The notes below the pieces were generated by a model. It worked only from the letters and a program-made list of their open reading frames with translations, made no database searches and was not told the DNA's origin. Both the position numbers and the translations under genes were made by a program. This document shows positions 45,499 to 53,902 of a DNA stretch of 64,000 nucleotides, in pieces. How positions within the stretch are numbered: position 1 is the first letter of the stretch; each line of letters starts with the position of its first letter. The DNA lies in contig NZ_PYWX01000001.1 in the NCBI RefSeq assembly GCF_003031675.1, forward strand, positions 1 to 64,000, in the 5' to 3' direction. This DNA comes from Pseudomonas palleroniana (GTDB taxonomy: Bacteria > Pseudomonadota > Gammaproteobacteria > Pseudomonadales > Pseudomonadaceae).

Positions 45499-46386
45499 GT
45501 GAGCCGTCGCCGTCGCGAGCCTGAAGAACACGTCAATCATGAGCGCTGGCTGGTGTCCTACGCGGACTTCATCACCTTGCTGTTCGCGTTTTTCGTGGTG
45601 ATGTATTCCATCTCGTCGATCAACGAAGGCAAGTACAAGGTCATTTCCCAGGCGCTGATCGGGGTGTTCAACGACACCGACCGTTCGATCAAGCCGATCC
45701 CCATCGGTGATGAACGACCCAAGACCGTGACCCCGGCCAAGCCGCTGGTCAACGACAGCGATGAAGTCGCCGCCGGTATCGGCGGCACCAGCGACCCGCT
45801 CAAAAGCATCGCCGACGATATCAGCGCCGCGTTCGGTGACCTGATCAAGTCCAACCAGATGACCGTGCGCGGCAATGAGCTGTGGGTGGAGATCGAGCTC
45901 AATTCCAGCCTGCTGTTCGCTAGCGCCGATGCCATGCCCAGCGATCAGGCGTTCACCATCATCGACAAGGTGGCGGCGATTCTCAAACCGTTTGAAAACC
46001 CGATCCATGTCGAAGGCTTTACCGACAATTTCCCCATCAACACCGCACAGTACCCGACCAACTGGGAGCTCTCATCCGCCCGCGCCGCCAGTATCGTGCG
46101 CATGCTGGCGATGCAGGGTGTGAACCCTGAGCGCCTGGCGTCGGTGGGCTATGGTGAATTCCAGCCGGTGGCCAATAATGCGACTGCCGAAGGCCGCGCA
46201 CGTAACCGCCGTGTGGTATTGGTGGTGTCGCGCAACCTCGATGTACGCCGTAGCCTGACGGGTACGGGAACGGCTAATGCAACACCGGATGCGGCATTGA
46301 GGCGGGCTGGCACACAAACTGCACCGCCTGTGGTCAAGCCGCCGGTTCGGCAGGGGAGCGTCAATTCCCCGTCACTGGCTCAATAA
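45499..46386 (+). CDS. motD: Flagellar stator protein MotD
   Basis: MotB-type stator subunit, 295 residues. The single membrane segment (about 20-42) carries the proton-binding Asp in SYADFITLLFAFF. The periplasmic OmpA-like domain binds peptidoglycan (VEGFTDNFPINT; NWELSSARAASIVRML; GRARNRRVVLVV). The start is GTG behind an AGAGAGGTG ribosome site. It pairs with MotC, but the genes are parted by a REP pair, which could alter their relative expression. Confidence 0.95.
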   Translation: MSRRRREPEEHVNHERWLVSYADFITLLFAFFVVMYSISSINEGKYKVISQALIGVFNDTDRSIKPIPIGDERPKTVTPAKPLVNDSDEVAAGIGGTSDPLKSIADDISAAFGDLIKSNQMTVRGNELWVEIELNSSLLFASADAMPSDQAFTIIDKVAAILKPFENPIHVEGFTDNFPINTAQYPTNWELSSARAASIVRMLAMQGVNPERLASVGYGEFQPVANNATAEGRARNRRVVLVVSRNLDVRRSLTGTGTANATPDAALRRAGTQTAPPVVKPPVRQGSVNSPSLAQ

Positions 46387-46436
46387 CTGATGCAATGTCT
46401 CGGTCGCGCTTTTGCCCACCGGGAGGAACCAACCGA

Positions 46437-47225
46437 ATGAGAGTCTGGGCAGTTGCCAATCAAAAGGGTGGAGTCGGCAAGACCACCACCTCCATCGCCT
46501 TAGCCGGCTTGCTGGCCGAAGCGGGCAAGCGTGTGGTCGTGGTCGACCTCGACCCCCATGGCTCCATGACCAGCTATTTCGGCTACGACCCGGATGCGCT
46601 GGAGCACAGTTGCTACGACCTGTTCCTGCACAAGGGCAGCGTACCCAGCGACTTGCCGGGGCAATTGCTGCTGCCCACCAGTAACGAAAGCATTTCCCTG
46701 CTGCCCTCCAGCACCGCGCTGGCGACCCTTGAGCGCCAGTCGCCGGGGCAGAGCGGGCTGGGCCTGGTGATCGCCAAGACCCTGGCGCAGCTGTGGCAGG
46801 ACTTCGACTACGCCATTATCGACAGCCCGCCGTTGCTCGGCGTGCTGATGGTCAACGCCTTGGCGGCCAGCCAGCAACTGGTGATCCCGGTGCAGACCGA
46901 GCACTTGGCCGTCAAAGGCCTGGAGCGCATGGTCAGCACCCTGGCGATGATCAACCGCTCGCGTAAACAGGCGCTGCCGTTCTGCATTGTGCCGACCTTG
47001 TTCGACCGCCGTACCCAAGCGTCCCTCGGCACCTTGCGGGTATTACGCGATGCCTACCCGGACACCATCTGGAATGGCTACATCCCGGTCGACACGCGCT
47101 TGCGTGACGCCAGCCGCGCGGGCCTGACGCCCTCGCAGTTCGATGGCAAAAGCCGTGGCGTGCTGGCTTATCGTGCGTTGCTCAAGCACCTGCTGGCCCA
47201 GCAGCTTGTAGCGCAGGTGGCTTGA
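46437..47225 (+). CDS. parC: ParA-type ATPase, ParC-like (chemotaxis array positioning)
   Basis: ParA/MinD-family ATPase, 262 residues. The deviant Walker A ANQKGGVGKTTTSIAL is at residues 6-21, with VVDLDPHGSMTSYFG and DYAIIDSPPLLGVLMVNAL after it. In Vibrio and Pseudomonas a ParA homologue encoded between motD and cheW places chemotaxis arrays at the cell pole; this position is the same. The ATG at 46437 follows a GGGAGGAACC ribosome site. The stop codon overlaps the next gene's start by one base. Confidence 0.88.
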   Translation: MRVWAVANQKGGVGKTTTSIALAGLLAEAGKRVVVVDLDPHGSMTSYFGYDPDALEHSCYDLFLHKGSVPSDLPGQLLLPTSNESISLLPSSTALATLERQSPGQSGLGLVIAKTLAQLWQDFDYAIIDSPPLLGVLMVNALAASQQLVIPVQTEHLAVKGLERMVSTLAMINRSRKQALPFCIVPTLFDRRTQASLGTLRVLRDAYPDTIWNGYIPVDTRLRDASRAGLTPSQFDGKSRGVLAYRALLKHLLAQQLVAQVA

Positions 47226-48031
47226 TGAACCGTCCTGTCAAACTCAAGACCCGGCCGCAATTGGCACTGGAGTCCTACCTGGACGCCTTGCTGCAGGATG
47301 CGACCGAGGAACCTTCGCCGGAACCGGTGCTGGAACTTGAACCGGCCATCGCCGCAGACACTATGCTGGATGAATTCCAGCTGGCCGTATTGGAAGAGCA
47401 GGCGCGTGACGCTCATGTCGTGGTCGCCCCTGTGGTGGTGCCGGTCGTGGCGGCAGTGCCGGTTGTGGCGCCGGTCGAGCCGGTCGTGGTTGAGCCCGTT
47501 GCAGATGTGCACCTGCCACCGAGCATCACACCGCCGCCGGACACCGGTGACGGCCGCCCATACTGGGCCGCCGAGCCCTTCGAATGCCTGTTATTCGATG
47601 TCGCCGGGCTGACCCTGGCGGTGCCGTTGGTGTGCCTGGGTTCGATCTATTCTCTGGAAGGCCAGGAACTGACACCGTTGTTCGGGCAACCGGATTGGTT
47701 CCTCGGCATCCTGCCCAGCCAGGCCGGTAATCTTAAAGTGCTGGATACCGCCCGTTGGGTGATGCCCGATCGCTACCGCGACGATTTTCGCCAGGGCTTG
47801 CAATACGTGATCTCGGTGCAGGGCTACGAATGGGGGTTGGCGGTGCATCAAGTCAGCCGCTCGTTGCGCCTGGACCCGAACGAAATCAAATGGCGCAGCC
47901 ACCGTGGCCAACGACCCTGGCTGGCAGGCACCGTGATCGAACATATGTGCGCATTGCTCGACGTCGCCGAACTGGCCGAATTGATCGCCAGCGGTGCCGT
48001 CAAGTCGATGCCTGCGCACCCGCGCAGTTGA
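47225..48031 (+). CDS. parP: Extended CheW-like protein, ParP-like
   Basis: 268 residues. The first 115 are Glu/Pro/Val-rich and probably disordered (VVVAPVVVPVVAAVPVVAP). Residues about 118-260 form a CheW-like domain (FECLLFDVAGLTLAVPLVCL; WFLGILPSQAGNLKVLDTA). In Vibrio, ParP has this layout and links ParC to CheA in the polar array. It directly follows the parC-like gene with a one-base overlap and precedes true cheW, which supports the name. The N-terminal length and low complexity separate it from ordinary CheW. Confidence 0.8.
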   Translation: MNRPVKLKTRPQLALESYLDALLQDATEEPSPEPVLELEPAIAADTMLDEFQLAVLEEQARDAHVVVAPVVVPVVAAVPVVAPVEPVVVEPVADVHLPPSITPPPDTGDGRPYWAAEPFECLLFDVAGLTLAVPLVCLGSIYSLEGQELTPLFGQPDWFLGILPSQAGNLKVLDTARWVMPDRYRDDFRQGLQYVISVQGYEWGLAVHQVSRSLRLDPNEIKWRSHRGQRPWLAGTVIEHMCALLDVAELAELIASGAVKSMPAHPRS

Positions 48032-48110
48032 TTGAACAATAAGGCCCGCATGCGAATGCGGTTAGCGAAGCACACACGCCGGTTGAGCCGGCATTGAAGG
48101 GGTTCTAAGC

Positions 48111-48593
48111 ATGAACAAATCAGCGTCCGCACAAGGTTCGGAAGATCCAATCCTGCAATGGGTTACCTTCAAACTGGACAACGAAACCTACGGTATCAAC
48201 GTGATGCGCGTGCAGGAAGTGCTGCGCTACACCGAGATCGCTCCGGTTCCGGGGGCGCCAAGCTATGTGCTGGGCATCATCAACCTGCGCGGCAACGTGG
48301 TGACGGTGATCGACACCCGCCAGCGTTTTGGCCTGGACACGGTCGAAGTCAGCGACAACACGCGTATCGTGATCATCGAAGCCGACAAGCAAGTGGTCGG
48401 GATCATGGTCGACAGCGTGGCGGAAGTGGTTTACCTGCGCCAATCGGAAGTGGAAACCGCGCCGAACGTGGGCAATGAAGAATCCGCCAAGTTTATCCAG
48501 GGCGTATGCAACAAGAACAACGAGCTGCTGATTCTGGTTGAGCTGGACAAGATGATGAGCGAAGAAGAATGGTCGGAACTGGAGAGCATCTGA
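48111..48593 (+). CDS. cheW: Chemotaxis coupling protein CheW
   Basis: Adaptor between receptors and CheA, 160 residues, a single CheW domain: LQWVTFKLDNETYGINVMRVQEVL in parts, VPGAPSYVLGIINLRGNVV, FIQGVCNKNNELLILVELDKM in parts. Length is typical. It follows the ParP-like gene after 79 bases. The stop codon TGA is immediately followed by the TTG start of the DUF2802 gene. Confidence 0.96.
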   Translation: MNKSASAQGSEDPILQWVTFKLDNETYGINVMRVQEVLRYTEIAPVPGAPSYVLGIINLRGNVVTVIDTRQRFGLDTVEVSDNTRIVIIEADKQVVGIMVDSVAEVVYLRQSEVETAPNVGNEESAKFIQGVCNKNNELLILVELDKMMSEEEWSELESI

Positions 48594-48986
48594 TTGTTCT
48601 TCGAGGCGGCGGTGATTGTCCTGGCCCTGTTGTGGGCCGGGACTTTGGCTTTCCTGCTGCGCTACCTGCGCCAGCAACGGGAATTGGCCCAGCAGCAGGC
48701 TGAGCGCGATGCCTTGCGTGACCGACGCATCATCGATCTGGTCAAGCGTGTTGATCACTTCCAGCAAACGACGGTGAAGGTGGGGGATGAGGTGCATGAA
48801 CTGCGCGCCATCCTCGGGCCATTGCCGGACAAGCTGGCGCAGATTGAACAGCGCGACCCGACGAGCTTGTCGTTCGCCCAGGCGGCGAAGTTGGTCGGCA
48901 TGGGCGCTACGGTGGATGAGCTGACGCAGTCGTGTGGGTTGACCCAGGCGGAGGCGCAGTTGATGAGCAAACTTCACAAGAGCTGA
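48594..48986 (+). CDS. DUF2802 protein of the chemotaxis cluster
   Basis: 130-residue protein with one N-terminal membrane segment (about 5-22, AVIVLALLWAGTLAFLL), a charged coiled coil (about 25-65, RQQRELAQQQAERDALRDRR) and a small C-terminal domain (LSFAQAAKLVGMGATVDELT; CGLTQAEAQLMSKLH) that looks like a helix-turn-helix fold. Proteins of this family sit after cheW in many Pseudomonas; their role is not known. The start is a TTG directly after the cheW TGA, with an upstream purine-rich stretch inside cheW, so translation is probably coupled. Confidence 0.8.
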   Translation: MFFEAAVIVLALLWAGTLAFLLRYLRQQRELAQQQAERDALRDRRIIDLVKRVDHFQQTTVKVGDEVHELRAILGPLPDKLAQIEQRDPTSLSFAQAAKLVGMGATVDELTQSCGLTQAEAQLMSKLHKS

Positions 48987-48990
48987 AGCC

Positions 48991-49016
48991 TGTGGGAGGG
49001 GGCTTGCTCCCGATTG
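48991..49016. repeat. REP-type element after the chemotaxis cluster
   Basis: TGTGGGAGGGGGCTTGCTCC, followed by CGATTG, is the same element as at 28433 and 57911. It lies 4 bases after the last chemotaxis stop. The 200 bases to the next gene otherwise show only AT-richer sequence with no clear promoter. Confidence 0.65.
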
Positions 49017-49187
49017 CAGTGGGTCAGGCACCCGATTCATCCACTGGCCCACCCTTATCGGCAGCCCCCCTCGTACAGTGTCGCTGTTCGGGCCCCAAAG
49101 AATTAATTTCCCTCACCCAATGACTTTTTCCCCCTCACCGAATGTCCACATCCTTCAGGAACCCTCAACCCCTGGAGTCACCCACCC

Positions 49188-50108
49188 ATGACCAGCCCCA
49201 AAGCTCTATTGATCCTTCACGGCAAACAAGCCTTGAACGAGGACGTGCGCGCGGCCGTACAGGCTCGGCGCGAGCAGGGTGATGAGTTGGCCGTGCGGGT
49301 CACATGGGAAGGCGGCGACGCCCAACGCCTGGTCAATGAAGCCCTGGCTGACGGCTACACCCACATCATCGCCGGTGGCGGCGACGGTACGCTGCGTGAC
49401 GTCGCCGAAGCCATGGCCCGGGCCAAGACCGACGCCAGCCTGGTCCTGATGCCCCTGGGCACCGCCAACGACTTCGCCCGCGCCGCCGGCGTGCCGCTGG
49501 AACCTGCACAGGCATTGGCACTGCTGGACGTGCCACCTCGGGCCATCGACCTCGGCCAGGCCGGCGGGCAAATCTTCCTCAACATGGCCACTGGCGGCTT
49601 CGGCAGCCAGGTCACCGCCAATACCTCGGAAGACCTGAAAAAGGTCCTGGGCGGCGCCGCCTACCTGTTCACCGGCCTGACCCGATTCAGCGAATTGAAG
49701 GCGGCCTATGGTGAGCTGGAAGGCCCCGGCTTTCACTGGAAAGGTGATCTGCTCGCGCTCGGTATCGGCAACGGTCGCCAAGCGGGCGGTGGGCATGTGT
49801 TGTGCCCGGGCGCGTTGGCCGATGATGGCTTGCTGGATATCAGCATTCTGCCGGCGCCCCAGGAAGTGGTCGGCACTTTGCTGACCCTGATGAGTGACGG
49901 CTGGGGCCTGGACAATATGTTTGTGCGGGCACGCTTGCCCTGGGTCGAAATCAAGGTGGCCGAAGGGTTGTACATCAACCTGGATGGCGAACCGCTGCAG
50001 GGCGACGATTTGCGCTTCAGTGCGTTGCCCAAGGCCTTGCGCGTGCACTTGCCGCTGGGCTCGCCCCTAGTCGTCCAGGCTGATGATCTGCTCGCGAACG
50101 GCGAATAA
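49188..50108 (+). CDS. YegS-type lipid kinase
   Basis: 306 residues of the diacylglycerol-kinase catalytic family. The nucleotide-binding GGGDGTLRDVAEAM motif is near residue 64 and is followed by PLGTANDFARAAGVP, and the C-terminal beta domain has GIGNGRQAGGGHVLCPGAL and LYINLDGEPLQG. YegS of E. coli phosphorylates phosphatidylglycerol in vitro; the natural substrate is unknown. Its last 42 bases overlap the 3' end of the opposing response-regulator gene. Confidence 0.9.
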   Translation: MTSPKALLILHGKQALNEDVRAAVQARREQGDELAVRVTWEGGDAQRLVNEALADGYTHIIAGGGDGTLRDVAEAMARAKTDASLVLMPLGTANDFARAAGVPLEPAQALALLDVPPRAIDLGQAGGQIFLNMATGGFGSQVTANTSEDLKKVLGGAAYLFTGLTRFSELKAAYGELEGPGFHWKGDLLALGIGNGRQAGGGHVLCPGALADDGLLDISILPAPQEVVGTLLTLMSDGWGLDNMFVRARLPWVEIKVAEGLYINLDGEPLQGDDLRFSALPKALRVHLPLGSPLVVQADDLLANGE

Positions 50109-50726
50109 CACCAGGCCGGCGACGTCGTAGATCTGCAGGCGCTTCATGATCTGCGAGCGATGGGCTTCCACCGTCTTGATGCTCAAGCCCAGCCCCTGGG
50201 CGATTTCCCGGGTAGATTTACCGCGCACGATCAAGCGCAGGATCTCCAGCTGGCGTGCCGTGAGGGTGTGGTTGTGGGCGACGGGAGAGGACGGCCCCTG
50301 GCTGCGGATCAATGCCTGGTTGATCACGGTGTGGGCAATGGCGGGACTCAGGTAGCGCTCATTGTTGCGCAGGGCCAGCAAGGCGTGTTCCAGCTCGTTG
50401 GCCGTGGTGTCCTTGAGCAGATAGCCGTGGGCGCCGGACTCCAGCGCGCGCATGATCAACTCGGGGTCGGTGTGCATCGACAGGATCAGCACCTTGCTCT
50501 TGGGGTAGGCCGCCTTGAGCTGCTGCAAGGCATCCAGGCCACCGGTGTGTTTCATCGACAGGTCCAGCAGCACGATGTCCGGCTGCAAGGTGCTGAAGGC
50601 CTCCAGCACTTGCGCGCCATCGTCGGCTTCGCCAATCACGGTGTAGCCGGGGATATCCTGGACCAGCGCGCGCACGCCGGCCCGGATCAGAGCGTGGTCA
50701 TCCACCAGGAGTAGTGTGCAAGTCAC
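50067..50726 (-). CDS. NarL-type response regulator
   Basis: 219 residues. The receiver has Asp55 in IVLLDLSMKHTGG. The C-terminal LuxR-type helix-turn-helix covers about 150-210 (LTARQLEILRLIVRGKSTREI in part; LGLSIKTVEAHRSQIMKRL). It is encoded with the histidine kinase upstream of it, overlapping by 4 bases, so the two form a pair. Targets are unknown. The 3' end overlaps the convergent YegS gene by 42 bases. Confidence 0.92.
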   Translation of the reverse strand: MTCTLLLVDDHALIRAGVRALVQDIPGYTVIGEADDGAQVLEAFSTLQPDIVLLDLSMKHTGGLDALQQLKAAYPKSKVLILSMHTDPELIMRALESGAHGYLLKDTTANELEHALLALRNNERYLSPAIAHTVINQALIRSQGPSSPVAHNHTLTARQLEILRLIVRGKSTREIAQGLGLSIKTVEAHRSQIMKRLQIYDVAGLVLFAVREQIISLDD

Positions 50727-51712
50727 TCAAGAGCCTTAGGGGCGCTGGCCCGTTCGAGGGCGCGGGGCGCCCAGGGGAAAAGTGCGTCGATCCGTGTGCC
50801 CTGGCCGGGTTGGCTGTTGACGGACAAAGAGCCTCCCAGTTGATCGATCCGTTCGACCATGCCGGCCATGCCCCGCTGGCCCATCAGGCCCGGGTTGGGC
50901 GCGGGTGAAAAGCCACGGCCGTCATCGCAGATCATCAGCGACAAGCCTTCGGGCAGGCGCTGCAGGCGCACCCGCAGGTTCTGCGCCTGGGCGTGGCGGA
51001 GCATGTTGGTCACCGCTTCCTGGGTGATGCGAAAGGCGGCCACGGCCATTTCTTCGGGGATGCCGGTCAACCGTTGCTGGCATTCCAGGCTCCAGTGGAT
51101 CGGGGTGTTTTCCAGGGTCTTGAGCAGGTGCGCGCGCAGGCTGGCTTCCAGGCCCAGGCTGGCCAACTGGCGCGGGTTGAGAATCGCCGATACGTCACGC
51201 ACTTTGGCCAGGGTCTCATTCAGGGTATTGCACAGCACCGTGCATTGGCTTTGCAGGTCGTCCGGCAGTCGGCGCTTGAGCCATTCGCTTTGCAGTTTGG
51301 CGGCGGTCAGCAATTGGCCGATGTCATCGTGCAGGTCGCGGCTGAGCCGGTGGCGTTCGTTTTCCTGGACTTGCAGCAGGCGGTCGGCCAGTTCCTGGGG
51401 CTGGAACTTGATGGATTTGCGCGAGTGCCATTGCTGCACGCCCACCACGATCAAGGTGATGAGGTTGAGCAGAAGGATCGAGAGCGGCAGGGGGGCGTTG
51501 TGGCTATAGGCCCACAGGCTGACCAGCAACGAGCACAGGCACAAGGCGAGGACCAGGCGGCGGGCATTGCTGCGGGACACGGACCTTGTGATGAGTGACT
51601 TGAGGCTGGCGTACATAGCGGATGGAGCCAATGAAGGTTCGCTGCGGGAAAGCCGGTCATGGGGGGTGACAGGCCTTTGTTTGGAATACGGTGCCGAATC
51701 GTTTTTGGACAT
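50723..51712 (-). CDS. NarL-partner sensor histidine kinase
   Basis: 329 residues. Two membrane segments (about 52-70 and 77-93) with almost no periplasmic loop, a short linker, then a HisKA_3 domain with His128 in RLSRDLHDDIGQLL and an HATPase domain (ITQEAVTNMLRHAQAQNLRV in part; CDDGRGFSP; GQRGMAGMVERI). With so little outside the membrane it probably senses a membrane or cytoplasmic signal. The start is not certain: no good ribosome site precedes the ATG at 51712, and the ATG at 51616 is possible. Confidence 0.88.
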   Translation of the reverse strand: MSKNDSAPYSKQRPVTPHDRLSRSEPSLAPSAMYASLKSLITRSVSRSNARRLVLALCLCSLLVSLWAYSHNAPLPLSILLLNLITLIVVGVQQWHSRKSIKFQPQELADRLLQVQENERHRLSRDLHDDIGQLLTAAKLQSEWLKRRLPDDLQSQCTVLCNTLNETLAKVRDVSAILNPRQLASLGLEASLRAHLLKTLENTPIHWSLECQQRLTGIPEEMAVAAFRITQEAVTNMLRHAQAQNLRVRLQRLPEGLSLMICDDGRGFSPAPNPGLMGQRGMAGMVERIDQLGGSLSVNSQPGQGTRIDALFPWAPRALERASAPKALE

Positions 51713-51784
51713 GATGAAGTTGAGTCACTTCGAGCGGGGCATAGTACCACCACTATTACCGTCGGTCGCCTGGCGCCTCGCTCG

Positions 51785-51807
51785 ATTGGCTTATTAACCA
51801 AGCCAAT
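51785..51807. promoter_or_regulatory. Perfect 8-bp inverted repeat upstream of the histidine kinase
   Basis: ATTGGCTT (51785-51792) and AAGCCAAT (51800-51807) pair perfectly around a 7-base loop, 73 bases upstream of the kinase start on the minus strand. It could be an operator of the two-component pair. The 51713-51971 gap shows nothing else clear. Confidence 0.45.
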
Positions 51808-51971
51808 ACCCTGAGTGGTAATCCCAGAGTTCAAAGTGAGTGAGTAGTTGTATTAATGAACCGGGTTGCAGACATGGCTAATTGATATATCGGCCGCGCA
51901 AGATCGCCTCGACCGACTAACCCAAGGTCGTTTTTAGATAACTAACCGATTAAATACGACCTGGTCATTGC

Positions 51972-52421
51972 TCAAACCGTGTGGTGCAAACGTGATTGTG
52001 GCTTATTGCCGAAGTCTTTTTGTGGGATTTGCAAGGTGACCGTCGCAATCAGCGTTGTTTGTTCGCTTTCATCCAGCGCCAGTTCGCCGGTGCGCGTGTC
52101 GATCAACTCCAGTTGCCAGGCCAGCAGCGTCAGGCAGTCGTGCAGGGCGTCCAGTGCCTGATCATGCAATTGCATGGGGTTCACGGCGTTGGCAATCAGG
52201 CATTGCAGATGCCTGGAGAATTCACTGATCGCCTGCAATGCCAGGCCTTCGGCTTTTTCCGCCAGCTTGGCGAGGCTGGCTTTCATGCAGTCGATGGCAT
52301 CGCTGTCGTTGCGAATCAAATGCAGGTGGCTCAAGCACTCTTCCGATTTGGCCAGCAGCATTTCGGCTTCCAGCAGGAACTCGGGAAGTGTGGTTTGCCA
52401 TTCGTTTGCGCTATTCATCAT
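51972..52421 (-). CDS. Hpt-like protein without a phospho-histidine
   Basis: 149 residues from the ATG at 52421, which has a GGAG ribosome site 6 bases upstream (a longer reading from 52463 lacks one). The start (TTLPEFLLEAEMLLAKSEECLSHL) resembles the first helix of CheA-type Hpt domains, but the second helix reads MKASLAKLAEKAEGLALQAI where Hpt proteins have the H-x-x-K-G motif; no histidine is present there. The C-terminal half is unfamiliar (DTRTGELALDESEQ). It is divergent from cheV. Function unknown; a regulatory or scaffolding role in chemotaxis is only a guess. Confidence 0.6.
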   Translation of the reverse strand: MMNSANEWQTTLPEFLLEAEMLLAKSEECLSHLHLIRNDSDAIDCMKASLAKLAEKAEGLALQAISEFSRHLQCLIANAVNPMQLHDQALDALHDCLTLLAWQLELIDTRTGELALDESEQTTLIATVTLQIPQKDFGNKPQSRLHHTV

Positions 52422-52743
52422 GTAAGTCTCCGCAACATAAGGTCGGGTGATGAGATGTCGCACCGGGTGAATGGCGTAAAACTACTGCTGAAATATGACT
52501 GGAATCTGTAGGTCGGTTCTGAGATTGCAGTAGGAACGTTATTGAATTGACCACAAAAGCCGCGCGTGGCCCTCGCTGTCCGGGGCGATTGCACAACTTT
52601 AGTTGCCGCCGACAGAGTGCCTGGAAGACCCGTGGGATGTGGGCTTGGTGTGGCAAACAAAAGCCTGACTCCATTCATGCAATGAGAATGGCGTCACATT
52701 AATGGCTATTAGATATCGCGAATATCAGGTTGGACCTGATTGT

Positions 52744-52764
52744 GTATAGGGGAATCCCTTATAC
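52744..52764. promoter_or_regulatory. Palindrome in the hpt-like/cheV intergenic region
   Basis: GTATAGGGG on the left pairs with TCCCTTATAC on the right (one G-T pair, very short loop). It lies in the 554-base gap 52422-52975, the longest gene-free stretch in the window. Possible operator or hairpin. Confidence 0.4.
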
Positions 52765-52885
52765 GATGGAACCCTACGTCGATTCGGGTGTCGCGCGACG
52801 TTGCGGCAATGCCGGATGAAGGCGCAATTCAGTAAACCATGATGTCAGTGTGACATCAACTGATTTACGTGGCATTTTACTGGGG

Positions 52886-52912
52886 TCAAGGTCTGGCGAT
52901 TGCCGCCGATAA
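52886..52912 (+). promoter_or_regulatory. sigma28 (FliA) promoter of cheV
   Basis: TCAAGGTC-N11-GCCGATAA has a perfect sigma28 -10 box and the same TCAAG -35 form as the fliC promoter with the same spacing. It lies 64 bases before the cheV start. The rest of the 554-base gap holds only the palindrome at 52744 and no gene I can support. Confidence 0.85.
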
Positions 52913-52975
52913 CTAGTCTTAACTGAGTTGCACAATTTCTCAGCGTGAATTCAACGCGCACATCAGGAGCTTTTA

Positions 52976-53902
52976 ATGGCCGGCATTCTCGACACCGTAG
53001 ATCAACGCACGCAGCTGGTGGGTGAGAATCGCCTGGAGATTCTCATGTTTCGCCTGGCCGGGCGGCAGTTGTTCGCGATCAATGTGTTCAAGGTGCAGGA
53101 AGTCCTGCAACTGCCCAAGCTGACCCTGATGCCCCAGCGCCATCCATTCGTGTGCGGCGTGGTCAACCTGCGTGGCCAGACCCTGCCGGTGATCGACTTG
53201 TCCCAGGCCATCGGCATGCGTCCGCTGGTGCCAGGGCCCGACAGCACCATTATCGTCACCGAGTACAACCGCTCGGTACAGGCGTTCCTGGTGGGGGGCG
53301 TGGACCGTATCGTCAACATGAACTGGGAAGCCATCCTGCCACCACCGACCAGCGCCGGCCGTCAGCATTACCTGACCGCCATCAGTAAGGTCGATGATCA
53401 GTTGGTGGAAATCATCGACGTGGAAAAAGTCCTCGCCGAGATCGTGCCGTATAACGCCAAGGTCTCCCGGGAAAAACTCGAAGACCCGGTGCTGGAACGC
53501 GCCCGTGGTCGCGAAGTACTGCTGGTGGATGACTCCAATGTCGCCCTGGCGCAACTGCGCGACACCCTCGGGCAGCTCGGCGTGAAGATGCACATCGCCA
53601 GCGACGGCCTCAAGGCACTGAATATGCTCAAGACCTGGGCCGACAGCGGCCAGGTGATGACCGACAAACTGCTGATGATCTTCACCGACGCCGAAATGCC
53701 CGAGATGGACGGCTATCGCCTGACCACCGAGATCCGCAACGATCCACGCTTGCGCGGGCTCTATGTGGTGCTGCACACCTCGCTGTCGGGCAGCTTCAAC
53801 GAGTCGATGGTCAAGAAGGTCGGCTGCGACAACTTTCTGTCCAAGTTCCAGCCGGACAAACTGGTGGACGTAGTCCGCCAACGCCTGACGCTGGATCTGT
53901 AG
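52976..53902 (+). CDS. cheV: Chemotaxis protein CheV
   Basis: 308 residues: a CheW domain at about 15-160 (RLAGRQLFAINVFKVQEVLQ; HPFVCGVVNLRGQTLPVIDL) and a receiver domain at about 178-300 (VLLVDDSNVALAQL; phospho-Asp in IFTDAEMPEMDGY). CheV couples receptors to CheA and helps adaptation through its phosphorylated receiver. An AGGAGC ribosome site precedes the ATG. It stands alone behind its own sigma28 promoter. Confidence 0.94.
   Translation: MAGILDTVDQRTQLVGENRLEILMFRLAGRQLFAINVFKVQEVLQLPKLTLMPQRHPFVCGVVNLRGQTLPVIDLSQAIGMRPLVPGPDSTIIVTEYNRSVQAFLVGGVDRIVNMNWEAILPPPTSAGRQHYLTAISKVDDQLVEIIDVEKVLAEIVPYNAKVSREKLEDPVLERARGREVLLVDDSNVALAQLRDTLGQLGVKMHIASDGLKALNMLKTWADSGQVMTDKLLMIFTDAEMPEMDGYRLTTEIRNDPRLRGLYVVLHTSLSGSFNESMVKKVGCDNFLSKFQPDKLVDVVRQRLTLDL

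Noticed and set aside
52411..52674. Short minus-strand open frames between the hpt-like gene and cheV
   Set aside because: They overlap the hpt-like start, have no ribosome site and no recognisable protein features.
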